DNA from: Bacillota bacterium
GTDB lineage: Bacteria; Bacillota; Clostridia; Lachnospirales; Lachnospiraceae
Direction: 5' to 3'
DNA: 12,368 nt
Assembly: GCA_022717655.1 (NCBI GenBank)
Contig: JAIIAN010000082.1
Coordinates: 1 to 12,368, forward strand
A model generated the notes under the pieces. That model did not search any database. It worked only from the letters and a program-made list of their open reading frames with translations, and was not told the origin of the DNA. Made by a program: the position numbers and the translations under genes. Below are positions 1 to 7,316 of this stretch, piece after piece. Position 1 is the stretch's first letter, and every line of letters begins with the position of its first letter.

Positions 1-47
1 GCCTTTGCTTTTTTTAGCAATTCTTCTAACATCTCTTCTATCTGCAT
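1..47 (-). CDS. 5' end of an unidentified gene, cut by the window edge
   Basis: Only the first 15 codons are visible. They begin at an ATG at 47-45 and read M-Q-I-E-E-M-L-E-E-L-L-K-K-A-K, a charged helical start. A GAGG ribosome binding site lies 9 bases upstream of the ATG. The start is 18 bases past the stop of the acetyltransferase gene, with no terminator between them, so the gene is probably the next member of the same transcript. A second in-frame ATG (codon 6) is possible but has a poorer ribosome binding site. Too little sequence is present to assign a family. Confidence 0.5.
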   Translation of the reverse strand, partial: MQIEEMLEELLKKAK

Positions 48-65
48 CTATGTTTTCCTCTTTTT

Positions 66-1121
66 TTAGACAATCTCATCCAGAAAAATTCCGCCAATGC
101 AGCGAATTTCCGCTTTTGCCGTCTCACTTAATTTCTCTGGGATTTCATATCCAAACAGCCACGAAGTCAGTTCTGAAATTTCAAGTTCTAGGATTCGTTC
201 TTCCTGCTGTTCTTTTTGGAAAATTTTTCCATAGAATGGTTCAACAAAAGACGCCTCGTGATTGATATGCCAAATCCAGCTTCCATTATTTTTTTCAAGC
301 AGGTTATCTTTTACCTTTAACTGATACGTCACTTCCTGTTTGGCAATCGTTTTGTTTAAGCAGATAAATTTCAAAAATTCTGGAAGATTTACAATTCTTG
401 CCATAATCGCAGGTTCTTGTTTTATCTTTTCGCAGTCCTCTGCATTGGCATAAAGCAGACGCTGTTCTCGTTTTTCTATTCCCCACTCTGCCCTTAACGC
501 CTTTATCTCGTGCGGATTTTCTGGTGTTTTTAATGCTTTCAAACTTCCATTTTCACTTTTTAATTCTTCTAGCAGAACTTTTACATAATCCTCGTCCCGC
601 CATGCAGACAGTTCATACCGTGCGTTTAACCACTCATTCATCCAGTCTGCTGTTTCTTTTGCGGACTCATCAGTCACATCCTGTTCCAGCCAGTCTTTTA
701 AGTTTGTCCTTGATTTTAATTTCCACACCGGCTGGTCAAATACATAGACAAAATCAAACGGTTCATAAATACGGCGGTCTGCTGGCATCAGAAAGCAAAA
801 CGGCATCTCTGCCTGATACATATCGAAAAGCGCCTGTTTTAAAAGCGTGCGCATATATCCCCGACCTCTATGTTCTATCTTAGTTGACACACCAACCAGA
901 TAATCACAGACTGCTTTTTGATTTTTGATGCTTAACAGATAAGGATTTCGATGAATCATAGACAGAATCTGTCCATTCTCTTCTGCCACCAGTATCTGAT
1001 TGGTCTTTATTTTCTCTGTAAAATAATACTCCCGAAAGGAAGCACTGTCCTCAAAGAATGCTTCCCTCCAGAGTGCTTCGCAGTTTTTCTTTTCTTCTTT
1101 GCTTAAATACCTTATGTTCAT
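66..1121 (-). CDS. GNAT family N-acetyltransferase, Eis-like
   Basis: Predicted acetyl-CoA-dependent N-acetyltransferase of 351 residues. The N-terminal half is a GNAT fold: strand-forming segments at about 40-65, then the acetyl-CoA pyrophosphate-binding loop R-G-R-G at 85-88 followed by a long helix. The stretch after it (A-D-R-R-I-Y-E-P-F-D-F-V at 114-125) resembles the Eis group, in which a second GNAT-like domain and an SCP2-like C-terminal domain follow. The length is slightly below the roughly 400 residues of mycobacterial Eis. Eis-type enzymes acetylate aminoglycosides or other amines, and the substrate here cannot be read from sequence. The start lies 19 bases after the DUF2156 gene with only a weak, distant GGAG, so translation may depend on coupling to that gene. 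Family call is firm; substrate is unknown. Confidence 0.8.
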   Translation of the reverse strand: MNIRYLSKEEKKNCEALWREAFFEDSASFREYYFTEKIKTNQILVAEENGQILSMIHRNPYLLSIKNQKAVCDYLVGVSTKIEHRGRGYMRTLLKQALFDMYQAEMPFCFLMPADRRIYEPFDFVYVFDQPVWKLKSRTNLKDWLEQDVTDESAKETADWMNEWLNARYELSAWRDEDYVKVLLEELKSENGSLKALKTPENPHEIKALRAEWGIEKREQRLLYANAEDCEKIKQEPAIMARIVNLPEFLKFICLNKTIAKQEVTYQLKVKDNLLEKNNGSWIWHINHEASFVEPFYGKIFQKEQQEERILELEISELTSWLFGYEIPEKLSETAKAEIRCIGGIFLDEIV

Positions 1122-1140
1122 ATCAAATCCAAGCTCCGAT

Positions 1141-2055
1141 TTACCAAATCTGTTCTACCTGATATTTTCTTGCATAGTCAATTGGATTATAAGAAAGCTT
1201 TGCTTTTCTTAATCCCTCTAAGCCCAAATCATCCTCTCGGTTGATTAATACGGCATCTGGAAACTCTTCAATCAAGAACTGCTGGTTAATAAACTGATAT
1301 AATCCTCTGATTTCCGGATTTGCCTTTTCAATGTGAATGACTGCCATCTGTTCCAGCGGATTATAGCTTCCAATCGTAAATGCCTCTAAGTGACCGTCAA
1401 TATACACTCCGCTCATTCTCACATTCAGCAGAGAGCAGTTCTTTAAAATCTCATGGATTCCCCGCACTTCATAATCCAGATGTTCTTCTACTTCCTCGCC
1501 TTTTTCTTCTCTCCAGCAGTCTAAAAACTTCCAGACATCCCCTCTGTCCGAACAGCATAAACGGCGATACTCATATCTGCCCTCATAAGCCCGTTTAAAG
1601 GCATTTAAATGATTTTTCTTTTTATGCAGTTTTTTTCCGGAGAGCGTACGCATCGCATTTCCATCATACAGGTAATCTTTTAAATCCACCTGTTCTGTAA
1701 TCTTAAATTTATCCGGCATATTTTTTAAGCCTAACTGTTCCACGGCTTCTTCATCCGCCAGATTAATATACAGTGGTGCTTTTAATTCTGTATTAAAATA
1801 CTCCACCAGCTTCCAAAAATAATATTCTAAATCTTCTTCACTACAAATCGGCATCGCAGAACCTGTTTTTCCATCTAAGTCCATCAACCATAAAATTGCC
1901 TTATCATCGCTGACGGCATATCTTACGTTGTAATATTCTCTCCAGATAAAGCTGTCTAAAAATACGCTGTCACAGGTTTTATTTGGCCGTTTACAGAAAA
2001 ACGGATTTAATTTTTCCAAATCTTCTGCTTCTACCGGTTTAAAGTTTAAATTCAT
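1141..2055 (-). CDS. DUF2156 / phosphatidylglycerol lysyltransferase-domain protein
   Basis: A 304-residue soluble protein with the DUF2156 (LPG-synthase C-terminal) signatures. These are the basic K-K-L-H-K-K-K-N-H-L run at 141-150 followed by F-K-R-A-Y, and the C-terminal I-N-R-E-D-D-L-G-L-E-G-L-R-K-A-K motif at 271-286, then S-Y-N-P. The fold is a pair of GNAT-like domains that, in MprF, moves an aminoacyl group from aminoacyl-tRNA to phosphatidylglycerol. This protein has no membrane segments, unlike MprF, so the acceptor is unknown and lipid modification should not be assumed. The start is well supported: GGAGG lies 5 bases before the ATG. It heads a two-gene group with the GNAT acetyltransferase. 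The 124-base gap before it suggests its own promoter, but I could not identify a convincing one. Confidence 0.8.
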   Translation of the reverse strand: MNLNFKPVEAEDLEKLNPFFCKRPNKTCDSVFLDSFIWREYYNVRYAVSDDKAILWLMDLDGKTGSAMPICSEEDLEYYFWKLVEYFNTELKAPLYINLADEEAVEQLGLKNMPDKFKITEQVDLKDYLYDGNAMRTLSGKKLHKKKNHLNAFKRAYEGRYEYRRLCCSDRGDVWKFLDCWREEKGEEVEEHLDYEVRGIHEILKNCSLLNVRMSGVYIDGHLEAFTIGSYNPLEQMAVIHIEKANPEIRGLYQFINQQFLIEEFPDAVLINREDDLGLEGLRKAKLSYNPIDYARKYQVEQIW

Positions 2056-2179
2056 TCGTTTCCTCCAAAATTACTTCCTATCGCTTTTCTTCTTTGCACG
2101 ATAAAAATTTATTCTGCACTATTCGTCTAGTTATTTTTTTGTACGCCGTACTAATGTCCTGTATCATTGGTGCAAAACA

Positions 2180-3049
2180 CTAGCGATATTCTCCAAGGAA
2201 AAACAGCGCTACCGTTCCTGGACCAGAATGAGCTCCTATGGTCGCACTAATTGGATTTATCATAACTTTTTCAATACCAAATTTTTCTTTTACCAGTCCT
2301 GCCACATATTCGGCATCTGCTTCGCAGTCACCATGACTGACAAACACGATTTCATTTTTATCACGATATTTTCCGATTCGCTCTTCCATCATGGAAACCA
2401 GTGTCGCAAGGGATTTCTTTCTTCCTCTGACTTTTCCAATTGAAATCAGTTTTCCCTCATTGTCTACATGAAGCATCGGTTTAATATTTGCCAGTGTTCC
2501 TAGAATTGCAGTTGCTTTTGAAACTCTTCCACCTCTGTGCAGATGATTTAAATCATCCACGGTAAATACATGGCACAGATGCAATCTGTTTTCCAACAGC
2601 CATGCACAGATTTCATCCAGATTTTTTCCCTCGTCTCTTAATTTGACGGCATAATAGAGCAGTAAACCTTCCCCCATAGATGCAGCTAATGAATCCATAA
2701 CTTTAATTTGTCTTTCCGGATATTTTTCTTTTAATTCCTCTGCTGCCATACGGGCACTGTTGCACGTTCCCGACAATCCGGAAGAAAAGGCAAGATATAA
2801 AATGTCTTTTCCCTCCTGTAAATAAGTCTCAAACATTGCCTCTGCCATTGCCGGATTCATCTGGGAAGTGGTCGGCATTGCTCCTTCTCTCATCTGCCTG
2901 TAAAACAGCTTTGTATCAATCGGATTCTTTTTATCATAAGTCACTCCGTTTAGACTGCACGGAAGACATTCATAACCTACCTCATGTTCCTTCAACCATT
3001 CAACTGGCATATCTACGGTATTATCTGTCAGAATTACAAAATTATACAT
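2180..3049 (-). CDS. DegV family fatty-acid-binding protein (FakB-like)
   Basis: A 289-residue DegV/EDD-fold protein. Members named FakB bind a free fatty acid and present it to the kinase FakA, which makes acyl-phosphate for phospholipid synthesis. Visible family motifs are L-T-D-N-T at 7-11 in the first strand, P-T-T-S-Q at 59-63 in the lipid pocket, S-S-G-L-S-G-T at 89-95, H-R-G-G-R-V-S at 171-177, and a C-terminal I-G-A-H-S-G-P-G-T at 271-279. The length is normal (about 280-290) and no key motif is missing. An AGGAGA site lies 8 bases before the ATG, and the gene starts 34 bases after the ctpA stop with no terminator, so cotranscription with ctpA is likely. No fakA-like gene is in the window, which is usual. 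The bound fatty acid cannot be predicted. Confidence 0.9.
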   Translation of the reverse strand: MYNFVILTDNTVDMPVEWLKEHEVGYECLPCSLNGVTYDKKNPIDTKLFYRQMREGAMPTTSQMNPAMAEAMFETYLQEGKDILYLAFSSGLSGTCNSARMAAEELKEKYPERQIKVMDSLAASMGEGLLLYYAVKLRDEGKNLDEICAWLLENRLHLCHVFTVDDLNHLHRGGRVSKATAILGTLANIKPMLHVDNEGKLISIGKVRGRKKSLATLVSMMEERIGKYRDKNEIVFVSHGDCEADAEYVAGLVKEKFGIEKVMINPISATIGAHSGPGTVALFFLGEYR

Positions 3050-3083
3050 AGGCTGTTTCTCCTAACTTTTTTATTTTTTTATT

Positions 3084-4289
3084 TTACTGCATTTCTTTTA
3101 CAGTCTCAATCGCTTTTTGAAGCTGAGTGTCCTCACTCTTATCAATACTAACCTGATTTTTTAACTCATCCGGCAAATCCACCTCAATATCCGGCTCTAA
3201 ACCTGTTCCATGGATGCATCTTCCGCTCGGAGTATAATACTTGGAAATCGTCATTTTTACTGCACTTCCATCAGAAAGATTAAAGATTTGCTGAACAATT
3301 CCTTTTCCGAATGTGGTCGTTCCTACCAGTTTTGCCACTTTGTAATCCTGAAGCGCACCGGAAAAAATTTCTGCTGCACTGGCACTGTTTCCATTTACGA
3401 GTACCACCATCGGCTTATCAAACTGGTCATCCCCTGTTGCATTATACTCACTTCTCTTACCGTTTTTATCTTCGGTATAGACAAGCAGTTCTTCTGGAAG
3501 CATAAAATCTAAGACATCACACACAGACGTTAAGAGTCCACCTGGATTATCTCTGACATCCACAATCAGACGTTCCATCCCTTGATTATTTAAATCTTCT
3601 AAGGCTGCCTCGTACTGGCTTGCTGTCGTCTCTGCAAATTGATTAATCGTAATATAACCGATCTTATCATCCAGCATTTCATGTTCTACCATCGGTGTTT
3701 CTACCGTATCAAGTACTACTTTTACTTCTCGGTAATCACTTTCGCCTTTTCTTAAAATAGTCAGGATCACCGTATCAGACTCGGAAGTCTTTATCATTTT
3801 TACCACTTTGCTAAGTTCTTTATCTGCGATGTCCTCTCCATTTACTTTGACTAACTGGTCTTGAGGCTGTAAACCAGCTTTCGCACCAGGTGACCCTTCA
3901 AAACATTTTACGACGGTCACAGCTCCACTAGACGTATCTTTTTGCATCGTCACACCAATTCCACGGTAAACCCCTTCGTTATCTTTCGTCAGTTCTTTAT
4001 ACTCTTCTGCCGTATAGTAAGTAGAATACGGGTCACCCAACCCCGCCATTAGTCCTTTATATAAATAAGATTCCAGTTCATTATTATCAATTTCATCCAG
4101 ATAATATTTGTCAATCAATCCCTCTATTGTTTTTGCTTTCTGAACGGACTGTGAATTAACCGCATGATTTTTATTTGATAATACATACCGTCCTCCAATT
4201 ACCGCACCACCAACTAATGCTGTGCATAATACACCTGTCACAAACCCTTTTACTTTATTTTTGTCCAACTTCTTTTTATCTCCTTTCAC
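3084..4289 (-). CDS. S41 family C-terminal processing protease (CtpA/CtpB type)
   Basis: Membrane-anchored serine protease of up to 401 residues. A short basic N-terminus leads into one membrane segment at about 14-33, placing the rest outside the cell. Then come a Ctp N-terminal region (about 50-100), a PDZ domain (about 105-182) and the S41 catalytic domain with R-D-N-P-G-G at 246-251. By analogy with B. subtilis CtpB, whose triad is Ser-Lys-Gln, the triad here is S304 (in N-S-A-S-A), K329 (25 residues later, in F-G-K-G) and Q333. All are intact. The extreme start is a GTG at 4289-4287 with no ribosome binding site. A TTG at 4268-4266 has AAAGGAG 11 bases upstream and may be the real start, giving a protein 7 residues shorter. 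The gene follows ftsX, as in many Firmicutes, where the protease trims envelope proteins. Confidence 0.9.
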   Translation of the reverse strand: MKGDKKKLDKNKVKGFVTGVLCTALVGGAVIGGRYVLSNKNHAVNSQSVQKAKTIEGLIDKYYLDEIDNNELESYLYKGLMAGLGDPYSTYYTAEEYKELTKDNEGVYRGIGVTMQKDTSSGAVTVVKCFEGSPGAKAGLQPQDQLVKVNGEDIADKELSKVVKMIKTSESDTVILTILRKGESDYREVKVVLDTVETPMVEHEMLDDKIGYITINQFAETTASQYEAALEDLNNQGMERLIVDVRDNPGGLLTSVCDVLDFMLPEELLVYTEDKNGKRSEYNATGDDQFDKPMVVLVNGNSASAAEIFSGALQDYKVAKLVGTTTFGKGIVQQIFNLSDGSAVKMTISKYYTPSGRCIHGTGLEPDIEVDLPDELKNQVSIDKSEDTQLQKAIETVKEMQ

Positions 4290-4333
4290 GAAACAAGGAG
4301 ATACAGTCAGAGTTTATCTGACTATACCTCCTT
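4277..4333 (-). promoter_or_regulatory. Structured leader around the ctpA ribosome binding site
   Basis: On the minus strand three elements lie in a row between ftsX and ctpA. First is AAGGAGGTAT (4333-4324). Second is a perfect 7-bp hairpin, AGTCAGA-TAAAC-TCTGACT (4323-4305). Third is TATCTCCTT (4303-4295), which is perfectly complementary to AAGGAGATA (4285-4277), the putative ctpA ribosome binding site, across a 9-base loop. The same TATCTCCTT plus its preceding G can instead pair with the upstream AAGGAGGTAT (10 bp including two G-U pairs). The two pairings exclude each other, so one fold hides the ctpA site and the other frees it. The pairings are read directly from sequence; a regulatory role is inference. 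Confidence 0.45.
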
Positions 4334-4366
4334 CTAATTCTGCTCTGCACACTGTTGACACTCTTA

Positions 4367-5278
4367 TTATACTCTTAAATGTTTTCTTACAGAAAGAATA
4401 CTTCCAAAGAATCCAATTCCAATTCCAAGACCTAAACCAACTGGAAGTAAAATTTTGAATACATGCCATACATCAAGGAACTGGAGGAAGCCTGTAAGAA
4501 GATGAAATTTTGTCATCACATAGTTAATCACCTGATTATAGAGTCCATACAGAATTGCCATCGGAATTGCTGCACCGATAATTCCCAGAATAATTCCCTC
4601 AATTACGAACGGAACTCTTACAAAGAAGTCCGTTGCACCAATCAGCTTCATAATTCCAATCTCTTCCTGTCGTACAGAAATACCCATTGTGATGGTATTG
4701 CTGATAAGGAAAAATGCAACTGCAAGCAAAATAAAGATAATTGCTAAAGATACATATCCAATCAGTTTATTGAACGTAGACAAAGTTTTTGCAGCAGACT
4801 GGGACTGACTCACCTGACGCACGCCATCCATTTTTTCAATCTCTTTTACTACTTTATCCTGTGATTCTACATTTTTTAAATAAACCTGATAACTTGCTGA
4901 GTTTGCCAGAGGATTATCCTGTTCACGGAATCCCTCTGCAAGGGTATCATCTCCACCAAGGTACTCATCACGGAATGCTTCCCATGCCTGATCCGCAGAT
5001 ACATACTCTGCACGTTCTACTTCCGACATTTTTTTGATTTTAGAACCGATCTCATCAATCTGTTCCTGTTTCACACCTTCATCAAAATAAACGACAACTG
5101 CCACTCCCTCTTCTGCGGAATGAACCATGTAACGGAAGTTCATAACCAGAGAGAGGAAAATTCCAAACAGGAAAATACAGGCTGCCATAGTTGCAATCGA
5201 TGCCAGGGAAAATCGGATATTTCTCCAGATATTTTTAAATCCCTGTTTCAATATGTATGTCATCGTACTAACTCTCAT
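4367..5278 (-). CDS. ftsX: Cell division ABC transporter-like permease FtsX
   Basis: A 303-residue FtsX. It partners the ATPase FtsE and transmits ATP hydrolysis to a cell-wall hydrolase outside the membrane. Layout: cytoplasmic N-terminus (F-K-N-I-W-R-N at about 14-20), membrane segment 1 at about 28-47, a large extracytoplasmic domain at about 50-170, then three membrane segments at about 174-196, 224-247 and 274-296. The conserved cytoplasmic loop R-Q-E-E-I-G-I-M-K-L-I-G-A-T lies at 203-216 between segments 2 and 3. I start it at ATG 5278-5276. A GTG 12 bases upstream is also in frame, but AAGGTGG lies 8 bases before the ATG. The start overlaps the end of ftsE by 11 bases, indicating translational coupling. 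The usual hydrolase partner gene does not follow. Confidence 0.93.
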   Translation of the reverse strand: MRVSTMTYILKQGFKNIWRNIRFSLASIATMAACIFLFGIFLSLVMNFRYMVHSAEEGVAVVVYFDEGVKQEQIDEIGSKIKKMSEVERAEYVSADQAWEAFRDEYLGGDDTLAEGFREQDNPLANSASYQVYLKNVESQDKVVKEIEKMDGVRQVSQSQSAAKTLSTFNKLIGYVSLAIIFILLAVAFFLISNTITMGISVRQEEIGIMKLIGATDFFVRVPFVIEGIILGIIGAAIPMAILYGLYNQVINYVMTKFHLLTGFLQFLDVWHVFKILLPVGLGLGIGIGFFGSILSVRKHLRV

Positions 5279-5954
5279 ACTGATATCCACCTTCTTGTTC
5301 GTCGCTGATGATGACGCCTTTCTTCATCGTAATCACACGTTTCTTAAATGCATTTACGATTTCTCTGTTATGAGTAACCACAAGAACGGTTGTCCCACGC
5401 TCATTGATTTCCTCAAGCAGTTTCATAATTTCAAAAGAGTTCTTCGGATCAAGGTTTCCGGTCGGCTCATCGGCAAGCAAAATATTCGGGCGGTTTACAA
5501 GTGCTCTTGCAAGTGCCACTCTCTGCTGTTCTCCTCCGGAGAGCTGGTCCGGACGGGACTTATATTTCTCCGCAAGACCTACTAAAGTCAATACTTCCGG
5601 CACACGTTTTTTAATCACACGTGTCGGTTTCTCAATTACTCGCTGTGCAAATGCCACATTTTCATAGACATTTCTGTCTTTGAGCAGACGGAAATCCTGG
5701 AATACAACTCCGATTCCTCTGCGGTATTTTGCGACCTTTCCACGTCTTAACTTATTTAACACATAGCCATTTACTGTAATCGTTCCGGCTGTCGGATCAA
5801 GTTCTTTCAACAGAAGCTTAATCAGGGTAGATTTACCTGAACCGCTGTTTCCTACGATAAAAACAAATTCACCCTCATCTACGTGCAGACTCACATTGTC
5901 AAGTGCCGGCTGACCCTTGCTGTATGATTTACTCACGCCATTTAAATCAATCAT
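5268..5954 (-). CDS. ftsE: Cell division ATP-binding protein FtsE
   Basis: A 228-residue ABC ATPase that sits on the cytoplasmic face of FtsX. Complete motif set: Walker A G-N-S-G-S-G-K-S-T at 35-43, Q-loop Q86 (V-F-Q-D-F-R-L-L is typical of FtsE), signature L-S-G-G-E-Q-Q-R at 138-145, Walker B I-L-L-A-D-E-P-T at 158-165 with catalytic E163, and switch histidine H195. Length is normal for FtsE. The ATG is preceded by CAGGAGG with a 6-base spacer. It lies 44 bases after the CdaR-like regulator and overlaps ftsX, so regulator, ftsE and ftsX probably form one transcript. FtsEX couples division or elongation to activation of peptidoglycan hydrolysis. Confidence 0.96.
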   Translation of the reverse strand: MIDLNGVSKSYSKGQPALDNVSLHVDEGEFVFIVGNSGSGKSTLIKLLLKELDPTAGTITVNGYVLNKLRRGKVAKYRRGIGVVFQDFRLLKDRNVYENVAFAQRVIEKPTRVIKKRVPEVLTLVGLAEKYKSRPDQLSGGEQQRVALARALVNRPNILLADEPTGNLDPKNSFEIMKLLEEINERGTTVLVVTHNREIVNAFKKRVITMKKGVIISDEQEGGYQYES

Positions 5955-5972
5955 AAAAATCCTCCTGTTTTC

Positions 5973-6002
5973 CTGATATCTGACCCCTCCTTAAGATATC
6001 AG
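5973..6002 (-). promoter_or_regulatory. Inverted repeat spanning the regulator stop codon, upstream of ftsE
   Basis: Perfect 8-bp arms CTGATATC and GATATCAG are separated by 14 bases. The stop codon of the CdaR-like gene (6001-5999) lies inside the first arm. On the minus strand the loop contains AAGGAGGGG, a near-ideal Shine-Dalgarno sequence with no start codon near it; the real ftsE site (CAGGAGG) comes about 25 bases later. No T-tract follows, so it is not an intrinsic terminator. It could be an operator, an mRNA processing or stability hairpin, or a standby site for ribosomes. Structure is seen; role is unknown. Confidence 0.4.
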
Positions 6003-7087
6003 TAATCAAGTGTTTCCATATACTTCATGTATTTTACTACCATCAACGCAATCTTGAATGTGATTGCATCCTCAAACACCCGCAAATCCAGACCTGTGCT
6101 TTTTTGCAGTTTATCCAGACGGTAAACCAGGGTATTTCTGTGTATATACAACTGTCTGGAAGTCTCTGAAACATTCAGGCTGTTCTCGAAAAATTTGTTG
6201 ATTGTAGTCAAAGTTTCTTCATCAAAATCATCCGGTGATTTGCTGTCGAATATTTCCCGGATGAACATTTTACAAAGCGGAATCGGAAGCTGATAAATCA
6301 GACGACCAATACCAAGTGAACTGTAGGCAATGACCTCTTTTTCACCAAAGAAAATTTTTCCAACATCCAGTGCCATACGTGCTTCTTTGTAGGAACGTGA
6401 TACTTCTTTTAATTCTTTTACGATTGTACCATAAGCAATGTGGGTATTGCTGTCTTTTTCAACTTCAAGGGTTGTCAGAATCGTATTTGCAATCTTATCC
6501 ACCTGTGGGTAACTGTCGCCTTCGGAAAGCTCTTTTACAATAATAATGCTTTTCTCATCGACTGCTGTGACAAAATCGCCATTCTTTCCTCCGAGAACAT
6601 TTTTTACATTCTCTAAAGAACCATAATCTTTATCCTGGTTGGTTTCCAGAATAAATACAACCCTGCGCTGGTCCACCTCGATGTGTAATTTCTTTGCTCT
6701 GTTATGAATATCAACCAAAAGCAGATTATCTAACAACAGGTTTTTAATAAAGTTATCTTTGTTAAAGCGCTCTTTATATGCAGTCAAAAGACTCTGAATC
6801 TGAAAAACAACAAGCTTTCCAAGCGTATAAACATCTTCCCCTGCACTGTTAATCACCAGTATATATTCTAACTGATGGTCATCATGCACTTTAAAATACT
6901 GATAGCCTTTAATTACCTGACTGTCTGCCTGAGACCGTGCAAATGCCAGCACTTCATCCTCTGTACATACAGTTTCAGAAAAGGTCGATGCAAGCACTTT
7001 CCCTTCTGTATCAGTAATGCACAAATCTGTTCTGGTTATGGACCGGAGTCCATCTAATGTGTTCTGTAATACCTGGTTTGAAATCAT
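5999..7087 (-). CDS. CdaR/PucR-type transcriptional regulator
   Basis: A 362-residue regulator of the sugar-diacid/PucR group. The N-terminal about 110 residues look like a small sensory domain (L-C-I-T-D-T-E-G-K-V-L-A-S-T at 22-35, PAS-like). A middle region at about 138-250 is the GGDEF-like domain typical of CdaR relatives, ending I-A-Y-G-T-I-V...S-Y-K-E-A-R-M-A-L. The C-terminal DNA-binding domain at about 291-350 has the diagnostic helix-turn-helix L-N-V-S-E-T-S-R-Q-L-Y-I-H-R-N-T-L-V-Y-R at 304-323. I start it at ATG 7087-7085, which has AGAGGG 7 bases upstream; two ATGs 21 and 18 bases further out lack a good site. No sugar-acid genes are nearby; the gene leads directly into ftsE, suggesting a role in envelope control. 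Its ligand is unknown. Confidence 0.85.
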   Translation of the reverse strand: MISNQVLQNTLDGLRSITRTDLCITDTEGKVLASTFSETVCTEDEVLAFARSQADSQVIKGYQYFKVHDDHQLEYILVINSAGEDVYTLGKLVVFQIQSLLTAYKERFNKDNFIKNLLLDNLLLVDIHNRAKKLHIEVDQRRVVFILETNQDKDYGSLENVKNVLGGKNGDFVTAVDEKSIIIVKELSEGDSYPQVDKIANTILTTLEVEKDSNTHIAYGTIVKELKEVSRSYKEARMALDVGKIFFGEKEVIAYSSLGIGRLIYQLPIPLCKMFIREIFDSKSPDDFDEETLTTINKFFENSLNVSETSRQLYIHRNTLVYRLDKLQKSTGLDLRVFEDAITFKIALMVVKYMKYMETLDY

Positions 7088-7261
7088 GTATATACCCTCT
7101 TTCATCATATAGTTTATTCCATGCCGTACAGTTTAAAATTTCTTTTTTGAACTGCTTTGACACGTATTGTTCTTTCCCCAAAAAACAAAAACCTTACTTT
7201 ATATAGTAATACATAACAGAAAAAAAATAAAGGGAAAATACAAAATATTACATAAATTTTT

Positions 7262-7278
7262 CAAAATGTAACATTTTG
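7262..7278. repeat. 17-bp palindrome in an AT-rich intergenic region
   Basis: CAAAATGT-A-ACATTTTG is a perfect dyad with one central base. It lies in the 229-base gap between the WecG-like gene and the CdaR-like regulator, about 175 bases before the regulator start. No T-tract follows on either strand, so it is a poor terminator. Its size and symmetry suit a dimeric DNA-binding protein, perhaps the regulator itself. The rest of the gap is very AT-rich with several weak -10-like sequences; I could not choose a convincing promoter. Confidence 0.3.
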
Positions 7279-7316
7279 TTCATATTTTCTCTTCATTGTT
7301 TTTGCATTGGTGTCTC

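Noticed and set aside
2133..2150. GTACGGCGTAC dyad after the degV stop as a terminator or operator.
   Set aside because: The symmetry is too tight to form a hairpin (one central base), an A-run rather than a T-run follows on the minus strand, and an 11-bp dyad alone is weak evidence.
4353..4379. TTGACA followed by TATACT on the plus strand, resembling a promoter.
   Set aside because: The elements are only 7 bases apart and there is no plus-strand gene to serve.
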